Shown here piece by piece: positions 46,851 to 58,817 of a stretch of DNA of 64,000 nucleotides. Within the stretch, counting starts at the first letter, position 1; the number at the start of each line of letters is the position of its first letter. The DNA comes from Azolla caroliniana (lineage: Eukaryota; Polypodiophyta): positions 9,114,001 through 9,178,000 of the forward strand of contig JBHGNT010000022.1 of assembly GCA_043228905.1 (NCBI GenBank), in the 5' to 3' direction. The notes beneath the pieces are model-generated. The model searched no databases. It worked only from the letters and a program-made list of their open reading frames with translations, and had not been told where the DNA came from. The translations under genes were made by a program, and so were the position numbers.

Positions 46851-48157
46851 TTCGAAAAAGAAGAAGAGGAATTTCAAAAATTTACATTCTCAATTTATAT
46901 CACAAACTTTACAACCAATGTTATTTTATAAGAAATGATTTTTTAGAAATCATAAGAATTCAAAACACATGCTTTTATATTACTCGATTTGTTACAAGCG
47001 GAATGTAATTACACTTAATAGCCAAAAATACATTCATGATCACTCTTTTACGGAGAATCACTACTATAACTAATATACAATGGCAATTCCTCCTCGTCAT
47101 CCTCGGATGTACCAATCAATGCATTATCTTCGTCATAAACCAAATGGTTTGACTCTAGATTATATGTAGCAGATCTCGTTTGCCTTCGACTCGAGCCACC
47201 TTGTAGACATGGTAATTTTTCTTTTATTATATCTATTGTTGACTTCCTTAATTATCCGGCTTTTGTAAGCGTGAAGTCGTACACGATGATATCCACATAA
47301 GAGATATCAAGGGTCGAGGTGTTACAAATGTTTTGCTTCCTCTTCCTACCTCCCCTTGTCGTTGGGCATTCAATCATCTCCAATGTATAATTACCCGTAA
47401 AAGCATTTGCACTTCTAGTGTTCTACCAATGAACTTTTATAGACTTGATCGTGTTTTCTATTTCATGAATTAGCACTTCTAGAATTTTACCAACCCAAAA
47501 TTGGTGACCATGTGAGTTCTCATCAACAGGCGTTGCAATCGACATCCCCGCCACGAGTTCTTGCAAAAGCCTTGCCATCTAGCTTCGGCTGCTTTGGTCA
47601 TCCTTGGTCCCACATAAATGTCTCTTTGTTGTGGATGTATCAAATTGTCATTAATCGCATTTGTTGGTTGCTCGGGAGTTTTATTTACACGATCATGTTA
47701 TAGAGACCATGTGAATGGTGTTTCCAAATTCCAATTATCACCAAATACATAATTGTCTATAATTCCTTTATGATCACTAAAAAATACATCCCACCATGAC
47801 GTGTCTTGTTGTGCGGCATATTTCTTTGCGCCCTCAATATGCTTTCTTTTTTCTTCTAAGGCTTGGAGCCATAATTGTTTTTGTTCCGATACCAAGTCAC
47901 TATGCAATTGTCCTTTCTTCTCAATTGGCATTTGTTTAGCTCCATGGACAATTGTAATCAGCATACAAAGTAATAATTGACAACATCCTTCAGGTTCCCA
48001 TGTTGTAGAAGATGAATATTTCTTAGCATACAAAAGCGTAGAACCACTTATTTCATTTTTCTTTATCATAAAAATGTGAATGAAGCTTATATTGTTTAAC
48101 TAGGCGAGCACTTTAACATTCCCAATGCCCCCATCTGATATATATCTCTTAAAGTCA
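46851..48157. other. AT-rich stretch with one unassigned minus-strand ORF
   Basis: A minus-strand ORF at 47,698-48,069 (123 codons) has a cleaner, protein-like composition than its surroundings (IEKKGQLHSDLVSEQKQLWL, TSWWDVFFSDHKGI). No family was recognised. It could be a fragment of a DNA transposon gene or an exon. Nothing else was seen. Confidence 0.3.
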
Positions 48158-48462
48158 TGTTGAGAATCAAGCTCAACTTGGTCTAGTGTGTGAACTCACC
48201 TTGAGAGTGAATAGACACTCCAACGGTCAAGAGTCACCATTATGTCACCACTTTGTATTCTAGCATTTAGTATGAGTCATAGAATCATATTCTATGACAC
48301 ATACCTTATGAGCTTTCACATTCCCCATGCTCCACGAGTCTTGTAGTTAATGAAGAGAGAGGGTGACTATATAAAGCACCCTCCTCCCACCTTGTATGAT
48401 GTTGAGTCTTTCTCTTGTGTTAATATAATCTACCTTGCGTATACTCTGTGTCTTACTCCTTG

Positions 48463-48551
<89 letters not shown>

Positions 48552-48607
48552 CACACACATAACTCACATCTCTTCCGTTTCACAAGAATCATATCCGATT
48601 CTTTACA
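48158..48607 (+). repeat. 5' LTR of copia A, containing CT-CA-CT microsatellite
   Basis: 450 bp. The TG...CA ends fit, the right border being fixed by the PBS. A compound microsatellite (CT)n(CA)n(CT)n at 48,463-48,549 lies close to the U5 end. Confidence 0.8.
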
Positions 48608-48619
48608 TGGTATCAGAGC
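48608..48619 (+). promoter_or_regulatory. Primer-binding site of copia A (initiator Met tRNA type)
   Basis: TGGTATCAGAGC directly abuts the LTR end. This is the standard plant copia site, complementary to the 3' end of initiator methionine tRNA. Confidence 0.9.
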
Positions 48620-48741
48620 GATTTGGTAGCTTGATCTAACCCATTCGCCTCATCGTGATCGTGTGTTGTGCTCTACGCCGACGACCAAGAACCGGCTCAT
48701 CGCTATCATAGCTTCGCTACATAGCTCGCATTCGAAGAGAG

Positions 48742-48778
48742 AAGAAGAAGAAGAAGAAGAAGAAGAAGAAGAAGAATC
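48742..48778. repeat. (GAA)n microsatellite in the copia A leader
   Basis: About eleven GAA units between PBS and the gag start codon. Confidence 0.95.
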
Positions 48779-51280
48779 AACATAATGAATACTCAAATGG
48801 GGAGCGCTCTCCCTAATGAGAAGTTGGATCGAAACAACTTCGCATCTTGGGAGTACAAGATGCACCAATACCTTGTCGGACAAGGCTATTGGAGCTACAT
48901 CAAAGGAGAGCATGAAGACCGACCCGCCGAAGCGGCTCCCGGATACGCAACATGGGAGCAAGCTGCAAGCCGTGTGATCTATTGCTTGGCGACATGTGTT
49001 CACGATCACATGCTTGGCTACATTTGCGAAACCAAGACACCGAAGGAGGCATGGGAAAATCTACGAAAGATTTTTGCGGCGAACACAACCGCAAGAAGGC
49101 TTCAACTCCGCCAAGAGTTGAACAACATTCAACAAAGGGATGTCCATCACGACATACACCTTGAAGATCAAGGAGCTTTGTGAATCGCTCGGCTCGATAA
49201 GCGTAAGTATAGATGATGATGATATGGTGCAAATATACCTCGGCGACCTCGCACCACGGTTCGGCGCTATGCGAACCACTGTTGTAGCCAGGGAGAAATC
49301 TCCCTCCTTCTTCGAGCTCCAATCAATGCTATTGGTTGAAGAAAACCACGTGCATACAAGGAGCAACGAGTCGGAAGGCCACATGCTCTACACGCACTCA
49401 AATGGAGGAAGAGGACGCGGAGGAGCGAGAGGCCGATTCGGCCAAGGACAAGGTGGACGAGGTCCGACCTACGACAACAACTCCCAATTTCGGCCACAAA
49501 ACGGAAGCCAATGAGGAACCTTCGCAAGAAGGGGGAGCTTCCACTCCAGCCTGAGCCGTCAAAACGCAACCGAATGCGGATATTGCGGAAAGCTCGGCCA
49601 CCACGAAGAAGAGTGCCGAAAGAAGATGCGCAAAACAGTTTCCACAAGCCGACGACTCACGAATTAGGCGCACAATTCCGACTACGAAGAGTATAGCGGA
49701 ATGTATGGGCACAACTCTGACTATGAAGATCGTGGCGGAATGTATGCACACAACTCCGACCGTGGCGGAATGTTCATGATGAAACATAGAGCAAACTCTA
49801 TGTCGTCTTCTACCTCAACTAGTACCTCCGGTCCGAAAGACGTATGGTTCGTCGATTCTGGTGCCTCGAACCATATGACATCGCATCAAGAATGGTTCCG
49901 AGAACTTCGAGAGCCGGACCGACCCGACTATGTCGAAACCGGAGACAACACTACGCACCCGATTTGGCACATCGGCAATGTTCTGTTCGGGAAAGAAGGT
50001 AAGCAAAATTACATTAAAAATGTCTTGCATGTACAGACCATTACGAAGAATTTGGTCTCCATCGGCCAAATTGTAGAGCAAGGGATGCAAGTTCGATTTA
50101 ATCAAGGCGGTTGCTTCATCGAAAAAGAGGGCCGACTCATCGCATGCAGACGAAGAGAGGGCCGAATGTTCATTCTCGACTCACATGAGATGAAATTGGC
50201 CATGTTCGCAAAGGGCATGAAAGCCGACTCCGCCATAGAGCTGTGGCACAAGTGAATCGGCCACATCAATCTCAACAAACTCAAAGCAATGAAATCGAAA
50301 GGAGTCGTCATAGGACTCCCGACATTCAAAGAGAAGGAGATTGAAGGTGTATGCGAAGCGTGCCAATTCGGCAAGCAACACCGACAGCCATTCCCGAAAG
50401 AGCTGAATGTGAGCAAACGTCTACTCGACGTAGTCCATTCCGACATATGGGGACCGGCGCAGACGACTACATTCGGCGGATGCTAATATTACGTGCTCTT
50501 CATCGACAACTTCTCCAGACACACTTGGATGTACCCGATGCGGCAAAAGAGCGAAGTGTTCAGACACTTCCAAAAATTCAAGAATGAAATCGAGAAAGCC
50601 ACGAGCCGACATGTACGATGTCTTCGATCGGATGGCGGCAAGGAGTACTTCTCGAACGATTTCACGGCGTATCTCCGAAAGGAAGGAATTCGGCGAGAAT
50701 TCACTTGAAGACACACTCCGCAACAAAACGGAGTAGCCGAGCGCAAAAATCAGCACATCCTCGAAGTAGCGCGAGCCATGATGAACGAGAAGCATATGCC
50801 CAAGTCATATTGGGCCGATGCTGCAAATACGGTCGTCTACCTAATGAACCGGTGCACAACATCCGGCGTGCACGAGGTCACTCCGCATGAAAAATACTTC
50901 GGAAAGAAGCCGGACTTATCGCACACCCGGATATTTGGCGCGATAGCGTACGTGCACATCCCCAATGAGAAGCGTCAAAAGCTTGACCCGAAGTCGGAGA
51001 AATGTATCCTCGTAGGATACTCACTCGAACAAAAGGGGTACAAGTGCTACAACCCCTCAACTCGAAAATCTCGAGTAAGTCGAGATGTCATTTTTGACGA
51101 GTCTACATCCTGGTACGCACCACAGACAACCTCGACTCCGACTCCGCTCGACCCAGAATCCGCCGAACAAGAGATAGAGGATGAAGATCTCCTTACGCGC
51201 ATGTTCAAAGGAAGTCCGATCATGAACCGACTGAGCGGACCACAAGAGCCTTTGAGCTATCAAAGCAGATCACGGTGTCG

Positions 51281-52002
51281 TGTTGTTACGCGTGTGCGTG
51301 TAGAAAGGCGGGACCAAGGGGGTCTTGGACTAGGGAGTGACGGAGCGTAGGAAGCCGCGCTTCACCTTTTCCGGGGCACCCTAGGAGCACACCGGAAGCA
51401 ACCGAAGGGAGAGAGAGAGAGAGAGCAGGCATGCAACATTGACTCTCACACAAACATGTACATAAGCAAGAAAGAAACACTAAGACACACACACACACAC
51501 GCACACCAACAGAGACTTGAATATGCACAAACACATGTATATGTATTTACAAGACAACGAGATTCAACACCGACTTCAAGCCGGACCTAGGTCGCATAGG
51601 ATACAACTATTGTCTACTGCCAAGCCGCCGGTCGGGGAGCTCTCGGGCTTGTCGCGTCGAGCGAGGTCTTGCACAGAGTACAGGGCAGAAAACCGGAACG
51701 CTAGATGCCAAGGCTCGACGCACAGAAGGACGAAGAAGAAGAAGAAGTAGAGGGGAGCAAGAAGAAGAAACCCTAAAACAAGAGAGAGAGAGAGAGAAAG
51801 AGAGAACGTCTCTTCGTCTAACGGTATACCGTACTAATACAAAATGGGCAACCCTTTCACAAAGGGCGCTCCCTTCCTTTTATAGAACAAGGAGAGGGAT
51901 GCGTTACAATGTGGGATAAATCCCGACTTGACTACTCTTCAGCGCCATAAAGTCGCCCTCGTTATTCACACTAAATGTACAAGGGTGAGCGCACATGCTG
52001 CA
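51281..52002 (-). repeat. 3' LTR of element B (approximate left border)
   Basis: On the minus strand it begins TGCAGCATG after the G7 tract and carries a good TATA box CTATAAAAGG (plus-strand complement at about 51,875-51,884), followed by GA-rich leader-like sequence with (GA)n at 51,781-51,805. That places a promoter on the minus strand, as expected for this orientation. No second copy of the LTR is inside the window. Confidence 0.6.
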
Positions 52003-52399
52003 CCCCCCCGATGTAGCCAATATTTCCCGGTTTCCGCCTCTGGCCGAAATTCCTCACGACATCCACCCCCACCAAACCGCACGTCCACCGGTACGTGCCA
52101 AATCCGGTGTAGGGTGAGAGATTTCGGCTGGTGAGAAACCGGTCTTCGTAATCCGCATCCCGGCTCGCTGCTGGTTTGAACCGTGGGCTTTGGTTCTTCC
52201 TTCGCGCTTACCTCCCCGTAGGCTTGTTCGACCCGTCGATGGGTCCTTTGCCGCGATCTCCGTAGTACGCGTACTTTCGTTGGCCCTTGTTCGGCCGTAT
52301 GCACGCCCCGCTCTCCGCCGTAGGCCCAATGTCCTCCGCTTGAGGAACGCCCGTAGTGGCCCGCTTGACCTCCGTCGATCATTCGTGTTGTCCTGATTG

Positions 52400-54089
52400 C
52401 CGTCCCATGTTGTTTCGCGTTGCCTTCATCCTCTCGTCGCCACCTTCCTTCTCCATGGTCTTACGTCGCCACGTCGGCTCGAACCGCCATGGTCTCTAGA
52501 ACGGTGTGGAGGATCCTCCTCTGGCCTTCCACGCGCTCCCTCCAAACTGTGCAACCCGTCTTCGTGCTCGCCTTTCCTCTCCAGCCCCTCCGTGTGCCTT
52601 TCCGGCCCGAGAGTCCTCGCCCGAGAGTCCTCCCCGTGTTTTCCCCTACCGGCTCCTTCCGAAACCGTAACCGGCCGGCAAGGGTTTTGCACTTTGTCTG
52701 CCCATCTTACCGACTCCCGATCCGCTATCTCGTGTCGCCAGGTCCTGTTCCCTGCCGCCACCGTCCTTCTCCCTAGGTCTCACGTCGACTCCCGTTAGCC
52801 GGCTACCGGAGTCTCCGGATCGGTGTGAGGGTCCCATAGGACCGAACTCCGTTTCTCTGCTTGCCGAAATTCGGGTGTCTTCTGCTTGAGTCCCTCCCAG
52901 ATTCTCCTCGTGTCTTCCGCGTAGTTGGGTCCCGTTTCCCACCGCCACCAACCTCTCTCGGTCTCATGTTGCCACGTTGGCCGAACTGCCGTAGTCTCGT
53001 AGGACCGGACTTCGTTACGCCCACTCACCTTGCCGGAAGGTTTGAGATGGTCCGTAGCCGCCTTGCCGGCCTGATATCTTCTTTCTCTACTTCCGTCGTT
53101 CGATCACGTTCACCTGCCACCACCGTCCTTTCCTATAGGACTCACACCGGCTCTCGGGCTGACCGCCGGATCAGTGTGAGGATCTTCGTGGGACCTCCCC
53201 TTCTGGCTTCGGTTGTCTACCTTGCTGCCGCCATCGTTCCTTACTCTAGGTCTCACGCCTCCTCTTGTCGTTGGCTACCAGAGTCTCTAGAACCGGTGTG
53301 TGTAAGGTTGCAACTGCAGTGCTCTGCCTTCGCCATCCTCTTCTATTGGTCACGTTCACCTGCCGCCACCGTCCTTTCCTATAGGACTCACGCTGGCTCT
53401 CGGGCCGACTGCCGGATCGGTGTGAGGATCTCCGTAGACCGCCCATCCGTAGCCCTTTGCCTTTGTCCCTCGCCGCCACCGTTCGTCACTCTAGGCCTCG
53501 CGCTGGCTCTCAGGCCGATCGCCGGTGTCTGTAGAACCAGTGTGAAGGATCCTCCTCGGGCTCCTCGTATCTTTGACCCTTATCCCGGGTCTTCCTTCTT
53601 TCGCAAATCGAGAGGGTGGCTCGCTCCACACCCTCTCCTGTGGTACCGACGTACCGTGTTCCCGGCCTCTTCGTAGGCCTACTCTCTTCCTCCCTCCCGG
53701 AATGGTTTCCGGAAGTCCGCTCCGCTCGGTTCTCGTCCGGGTCCGTCCGTCATTCTCTGGATTTCCGGGTCCCGTTCTCCTGTTGCCACCGATCTCTCCT
53801 ATAGGATTCACGCTGGCTCTCGGGCTGACCGCCGGACCGGTGTAAGGATCTCCGTAGGACCGGCCTTCATTCTCCTCTTCATCCCCTGTACTTCTCCCGA
53901 ACTCGTCGTTGCTCTCCTTCTCGTGTACCTGCCTCCATCTCCCATCTCTCTAGGTCTGACGTCGGCGCTCGTTGCTGGCTGCCTGAGTCTTTGGATAAGA
54001 CGTGGTGTTTTCGTCCCGCAATGATTTGCGGACGCTCGTTCGGGGTACTGCTCCCAAGCACGTTCGGTGAGAATCATCTGGTCTGTGAT
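52400..54089 (-). repeat. Degenerate tandem repeats of element B (about 9 copies; one more at 59,762-59,840)
   Basis: A motif of about 90 bp recurs: CTGCCGCCACCGTCCTTTCC, then TATAGGACTCACGCTGGCTC, TCGGGCTGACCGCCGGATCG and GTGTGAGGATCTCCGTAGGA. Copies start near 52,430, 52,750, 52,930, 53,111, 53,225, 53,357, 53,471, 53,777 and 53,931, with spacings from about 110 to 320 bp. The copy at 59,762-59,840 falls within the gag ORF (ETPAIVHVCRHETGEK), which suggests the array arose from repeated coding units. Large plus-strand ORFs in this GC-rich DNA are not treated as genes. Confidence 0.75.
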
Positions 54090-54094
54090 CAACC
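54090..54094. repeat. Target-site duplication CAACC of copia C (left copy; right copy 59,425-59,429)
   Basis: CAACC stands immediately before TGTTGGGAAT and again immediately after ATCCCAACA. Confidence 0.95.
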
Positions 54095-54701
54095 TGTTGG
54101 GAATCAACGCTTGGATTCACCTTCACCACTCGGCCACAACCGAATAATCGCGGATCAATGTAGCAGAAAATAGGAAATACAGAGAAAGACGCGATACACA
54201 GGGATTAACGTGGAAAACCCTATACGGGAAAAACCACGGGAGTGCGAGACTCCGAACCAAACTATGCACAGAGAAATATACAATGGCGAGCTGCAAGGCA
54301 ACGACCTTGAGCTCGCTGTCCTCGCCACAGGCGGCGGAAATACACAGAGGCGTCTACCTCTTCCTCTCTCGCGCTCTATCTCTCTCTCTCTCTCACGGCT
54401 GCTCCCTCTTCACTCCTCTTGAGTGGAAAAACAGAAAAATAATGAGCAACAGAAAAACTGTTTGCCCTAAGTCATATTTATACTTATATGACTTTGGGCT
54501 ATTTACAACTATAGCCTCAGGGGGCTCGTAGCGAACATATTCACGGATATGTCCCTGCATCCGGATCGCTCTTCGGGTACATTCGTCATCCGGCACCGAA
54601 GCCGGGGTCTTCGTCATCCGGATCCGAAACCGAAACCGGGCTTGTCGGCATTCATCTCCGATATCCGACCATCCCATCCGAAAGGGACCGTAATCCCAAC
54701 A
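54095..54701 (-). repeat. 3' LTR of copia C
   Basis: 607 bp. It contains a near-perfect inverted repeat of 14 bp (GCCCTAAGTCATAT / ATATGACTTTGGGC, 54,464-54,499) around the TATA-like TATTTATA, and a CT tract at about 54,381-54,394. In the minus orientation it begins TGTTGGGATTACGG. Confidence 0.97.
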
Positions 54702-54711
54702 AACTCCCCCT

Positions 54712-57700
54712 TCACTTCGGCATGGGATGTCTCTCCAATCCGACCCTCTTCCGGCATGCTTCCAGCTTGTCGGGTGTGAGGACCTTGGTCAGCATATCCG
54801 ACCCGTTCTCGTCCGTGTGGATCTTCGTCAGCACGAACTCCTTGTCCTCTATCCTTTCCCGGATCCAGTGGTATCTACGCTGGATGTGTTTCGTCCGGGA
54901 ATGGTAGGCCGCGTTCTTCGCAAGGTGGATGGCACTCTGACTATCGCAGTAGAGTCGGTACTCCTCTTGCCGGATACCGAGCTCTCTAATGAAGTCCTTC
55001 ATCCATATTATTTCCTTGCCGGCTTCAACAGCCGCCATGTACTCCGCCTCCGTGGTTGACAACGCAACCGTCTTCTGCAGCCTCGACTGCCACGAAACAG
55101 CTCCCCCTGCATACGTCATCACATACCCTGATGTGGACCGGCTGGTATCTGCATCAGCCGACATATCAGAATCAGTAAAGCCTTCGAGTTCGGGCTTACC
55201 GGAGCCGAATCGGAGGCACACGTTTGCCGTGCCCTTCAGGTATCGGAGTATCCACTTGGCCGCGTTCCAATGCTCTTTGCCGGGATTGCTCATGTACCGG
55301 CTCACCACTCCGACTGCATATCCGATGTCCGGTCTCGTACACACCATGGCGTACATCAAGCTCCCGACAGCTGAGGCATACGGCACTTTCATCATATCCT
55401 CCTTTTCAGCCTTTGTCTTGGGACTTTGCTTGCTGGACAACTTGCAGTTTGCCGGTAGGGTTGATCCGACCGGTCTTGCTTCCGACATGTTGAACCGTTG
55501 AAGCACCTTTGTCACGTACTTCTCTTGTGACAGCCACAACTGCTTCTTGCTCCGGTCCCGGATGATGTGCATCCCTAGTATTTGCCTCGCTGGACCCAGG
55601 TCCTTCATTGAGAAGGTTCGGTGAAGAGCCTTCTTCAGCATCCGTATCTTGACCTGGTCCCGTCCGACGATCAACATGTCGTCCACGTACAGGAGGAGTA
55701 TTAGGGAGTCTCCTCCTTCGAACTTCTTCACAAACACGCAGTGGTCGGACTGCGTTTTGAGGTACCCTTCGTCGGTCATGAAGGAGTCGAACTTCCGGTA
55801 CCATTGCCGGGGAGCCTGCTTCAGTCCGTAAAGGCTCTTCTTCAACCGGCATACCAGGTGCTCCTTCCCTTTCTTCTCGAATCCTTCCGGTTGCTGCATG
55901 TAGATCTCTTCTTCGAGGTCACCGTGAAGGAATGCCGTCTTCACGTCCATCTGTTCTACCTCGAGGTCCATGCTTGCCGCTATGCTCAGCACCGTCCGGA
56001 TGGAGGTCATCTTCACTACCGGGGCAAATATCTCGTCGAAGTCGACGCCCTTCTTCTGCTGAAACCCCTTCACCACGATCCTGGCTTTGTATCTCGGGGG
56101 GTTTCCGGCATCTCCCGGTTTCAGCTTGAACACCCACTTGTTTCGCAGTGCCCGCTTTCCTTTCGGCAACTCCACAAGTTCATATGTGTGGTTCTCATGC
56201 AGGGAATCCATCTCGTCCTGCATGGCACTCAACCACCTGCGGCTCTGGGTGTCATGCTTTGCTTCTTCAAAGCTCTCCGGCTCCCCCTCGTCGGTTAGCA
56301 ACACGTGCTCTGGTTCCGGAAATCTCCGGGGGGCCCTTCTCTCTCTTAGAGGGTATCTCCGTTCCGGAGCTTCGGTAACCGGTTCTTCCGATTCTTCTTC
56401 TTCATCCGAATCCATTTCGGGATCGGGGCCGGTTCCGGTATCATTTTCATCTTCTTCGGCCGGTTCTGTTTCTTCACCGTCTTCGGCCGGATCCTCGAGT
56501 GCTAACCGGTCCCTTGCCGGTCGGGACTGCTCCTCGTAGAGTTGATCCTCACCGATCGACTTGGAGCTCTTCATCTTCTTCTCCGACTCCCAGTCGGCGA
56601 GCGTCTTGTTCTCCATGAAGATGATATCACGACTCCTGAATATCTTCTTGTCGACCGGGTCCCATACTCGGTAGCCGAACTCGTCGTCGCCGTAACCGAG
56701 GAATATGCATGGCCGGGTCTTAGGATCTAGCTTTCCTCTCCGGTCCTTTGCCACATGCACGTATGCGAGACACCCGAACACCTTCAGATGCCGGTAGGAC
56801 ACTTCCTTACCGGTCCACACTCTCTGCGGCGTGTCTCCGTCCAAAGGAACTGAGGGTGATCTGTTTATCACATATGTCGCCGTCGACATTGCCTCAGCCC
56901 AAAACCCCTTGGGTAATTTCGCATGCGCCAGCATACTCCGGACCCGCTCCATTATGGTCCGGTTCATCCTCTCGGCCAGCCCGTTCAGTTCCGGCGTCTT
57001 CGGCACAGTAAACTCGAGTCGGATTCCCTTCGAGCGACAGTACTCCTGGAACTGCCCTCGGTATTCCCCTCCGTTATCCGCTCGTATCGCTTTCAGCTTC
57101 TTGCCGGATTCTCTTTCCACTCTCGCGTGGAGTTCTTTGAAGACGGACAACACTTGGTCCTTTGTCTTCAACGGTGCCGTCCACAGTCTTCGGCTGTGAT
57201 CATCTATGAATGTTACGAAGTACTGGGCTCCGCCATGTGACTTCGTTTCTACCTGACACACATCAGTGTGCACCAACTCCAATGGTGCGCTACGTCTCGT
57301 CGGTGGCCTTGAGTGGAAGGAGGTTTGGTTCTGCTTACCGGCCAGGCAATCGGTGCACTTCTCCAGGTGCACGTGCTTCACTGGGATGAGGTTGTCTTCT
57401 GCAAGCCTCTTCATCCCCTTCTCACTCATGTGGCACAGTCTTTTGTGCCACAGCTCACCGGCAGTGTCGGCTGCCACATTCAGCTCTTCCGGACATAACC
57501 GGGCATTCATCAGGTACAAAGTGTTGACCTTCCGGGCCCGAGCCACTATCAGGCTCCCCTTGCTGAACTTCATGACACCGTCCCGGATGCTACCCGTGTA
57601 GCCTTCATCATCTAGCCTCCCGGCCGAGATCAGGTTCAATCGGACCTCCGGAACGTGTCGGACATTCTTCAGCAGCATTTTGCATCCGGTCGGGGTTGTC

Positions 57701-58788
57701 AACCACACGTCTCCTATGCCGGCAATCCGGCACGTACCTTCATTTCCCATCCGAACACAGCCATGCTCACCGGCTGTGTAGGATGAGAAGTATCTTCTCT
57801 CCGGGGTCAGGTGGAACGATGCTCCGGAATCGACCACCCAGGTCGTCTCATCGCCGGCAACGTTTAGCTCACCTTCTTCGGTGATGAGCATGATTTCTTC
57901 CTCACTTGCCGTGAGTGCCGTTGTTCCTTTCCGGTCCTGCCCTCGCCGATCCGAACCTCTCCGGTCCGTGGCTCCCCGGTATGCACCGTTTCTCTCCGGT
58001 GACTTCTTCGAGTCGGTGTCGTCGGCTCCGTTGTCTTTTCGGTAATGCCGACAATTCTTTCGGAAGTGCCCCGGCTTCCCACAGTGGAAGCATGTGGGTC
58101 TTCCTCTTGACTGCGACCGGGTCCCAGACTTCTCCCGTCTTTGCGGACTCCGGTTCCATTGTCTTCCCCGATCCGATTCGGTAAACAGCATCTTCGGGTC
58201 GGAGGCCGGTTCCTTATCTCTCCGACGCGCTTCTTCATTCAGAATACTTGTCTTTACCGTTTGTAAGGACAAGTTATCTTCGGTGCACGAGGTGCTGAGA
58301 GTCACCACCAAGTTCTCCCAGCTTTCCGGCAATGTACACATCAGGATGATGGCTTGCATTGCATCCTCCAACGGGAACTTGATCGCCGCAAGCTGGTTCA
58401 CGAATCCCATGAACGTGCTTACGTGTTCCACCATACTCTCGCCGTCCCGGTACTTGAGATTCACTATCTTCCTCATCAGGGAGGTCCGGTTCAACGCATT
58501 CTTCCTCTCATAGAGGCCCGACAGCTTCTTCCACATCTCGTATGCGTTGGTGTCGTTCGCCACATGTTGTAGGACGCTTACATCGACGTATTGTCGGATC
58601 GTCGCTACGGCTTTCCGGTTCAGGAGCTTCCACTCCGACTCAAGTACCCCTTTCGGTATTTCCGACCTGTCAATCGGTTCGTACAGGTCCCGAACAATCA
58701 GAAGATCCTCCATCTTGATCTTCCAGTCGGCGTAATTCTGTGCATTCAGCACCATCATCGTCGGCTGCCCGCTGCCGCCGCCTTCCAT
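54712..58788 (-). CDS. Copia C gag-pol polyprotein (1358 codons, intact)
   Basis: The start MEGGGSGQP is chosen because it is the first ATG after the PBS, the reading further upstream being LTR. Order: gag (UBN2-like, residues 1-210), CCHC knuckle CFHCGKPGHFRKNC (about 233), aspartic protease VVDSGASFHL (about 315), pre-integrase LWHKRLCHMSEKG (about 455), integrase with FIDDHSRRLW, ADNGGEYRG and GLAERMNRT (about 520-640), RT with YKARIVVKGFQQKKGVDFDE (about 900) and the catalytic LLLYVDDMLIVG (about 1040), RNase H ending in the STSGYVMTYAGGAVSW and ALSTTEAEYMA boxes (about 1240-1275). All catalytic residues I can check are present and there is no stop or shift. The layout integrase-before-RT makes it Ty1/copia. 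Confidence 0.97.
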   Translation of the reverse strand: MEGGGSGQPTMMVLNAQNYADWKIKMEDLLIVRDLYEPIDRSEIPKGVLESEWKLLNRKAVATIRQYVDVSVLQHVANDTNAYEMWKKLSGLYERKNALNRTSLMRKIVNLKYRDGESMVEHVSTFMGFVNQLAAIKFPLEDAMQAIILMCTLPESWENLVVTLSTSCTEDNLSLQTVKTSILNEEARRRDKEPASDPKMLFTESDRGRQWNRSPQRREKSGTRSQSRGRPTCFHCGKPGHFRKNCRHYRKDNGADDTDSKKSPERNGAYRGATDRRGSDRRGQDRKGTTALTASEEEIMLITEEGELNVAGDETTWVVDSGASFHLTPERRYFSSYTAGEHGCVRMGNEGTCRIAGIGDVWLTTPTGCKMLLKNVRHVPEVRLNLISAGRLDDEGYTGSIRDGVMKFSKGSLIVARARKVNTLYLMNARLCPEELNVAADTAGELWHKRLCHMSEKGMKRLAEDNLIPVKHVHLEKCTDCLAGKQNQTSFHSRPPTRRSAPLELVHTDVCQVETKSHGGAQYFVTFIDDHSRRLWTAPLKTKDQVLSVFKELHARVERESGKKLKAIRADNGGEYRGQFQEYCRSKGIRLEFTVPKTPELNGLAERMNRTIMERVRSMLAHAKLPKGFWAEAMSTATYVINRSPSVPLDGDTPQRVWTGKEVSYRHLKVFGCLAYVHVAKDRRGKLDPKTRPCIFLGYGDDEFGYRVWDPVDKKIFRSRDIIFMENKTLADWESEKKMKSSKSIGEDQLYEEQSRPARDRLALEDPAEDGEETEPAEEDENDTGTGPDPEMDSDEEEESEEPVTEAPERRYPLRERRAPRRFPEPEHVLLTDEGEPESFEEAKHDTQSRRWLSAMQDEMDSLHENHTYELVELPKGKRALRNKWVFKLKPGDAGNPPRYKARIVVKGFQQKKGVDFDEIFAPVVKMTSIRTVLSIAASMDLEVEQMDVKTAFLHGDLEEEIYMQQPEGFEKKGKEHLVCRLKKSLYGLKQAPRQWYRKFDSFMTDEGYLKTQSDHCVFVKKFEGGDSLILLLYVDDMLIVGRDQVKIRMLKKALHRTFSMKDLGPARQILGMHIIRDRSKKQLWLSQEKYVTKVLQRFNMSEARPVGSTLPANCKLSSKQSPKTKAEKEDMMKVPYASAVGSLMYAMVCTRPDIGYAVGVVSRYMSNPGKEHWNAAKWILRYLKGTANVCLRFGSGKPELEGFTDSDMSADADTSRSTSGYVMTYAGGAVSWQSRLQKTVALSTTEAEYMAAVEAGKEIIWMKDFIRELGIRQEEYRLYCDSQSAIHLAKNAAYHSRTKHIQRRYHWIRERIEDKEFVLTKIHTDENGSDMLTKVLTPDKLEACRKRVGLERHPMPK

Positions 58789-58804
58789 TTTCTGCAACAG
58801 TCGC

Positions 58805-58816
58805 TCTGATACCAGT
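58805..58816 (-). promoter_or_regulatory. Primer-binding site of copia C (initiator Met tRNA type)
   Basis: On the minus strand TGGTATCAGAGC follows the 5' LTR end, separated by one or two bases. Confidence 0.95.
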
Positions 58817-58817
58817 T

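Larger units (their letters stand above)
48158..51280 (+). mobile_element. Ty1/copia element A, left part, cut by insertion of element B
   Basis: 5' LTR 48,158-48,607 (starts TGTTGAGAATC, ends CTTTACA), PBS TGGTATCAGAGC at 48,608-48,619, then gag, protease and integrase in the plus orientation. Gag starts at ATG 48,785 and shifts frame near 49,140. A CCHC knuckle CGYCGKLGHHEEEC lies at about 49,580-49,620. Protease FVDSGASNHM is at 49,850, and integrase FIDNFSRHTW (50,494), RSDGGKEYFS (50,628) and NGVAERKN (50,730). In-frame stops are TGA 50,253, TAA 50,487 and TGA 50,706. The reading ends at about 51,270, where the LTR of the minus-strand element B begins. RT and the 3' LTR would lie beyond the right edge of the window. 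Confidence 0.9.

Noticed and set aside
48350-48640. Leu-Ser and Thr-His repeat ORFs
   Set aside because: Translations of the CT/CA microsatellite in the copia A LTR.
52397-53845. Large plus-strand ORFs (up to 271 codons) in the GC-rich block
   Set aside because: GC-rich repeats contain few stops. The ORFs repeat the motif of element B in antisense and show no protein domain.
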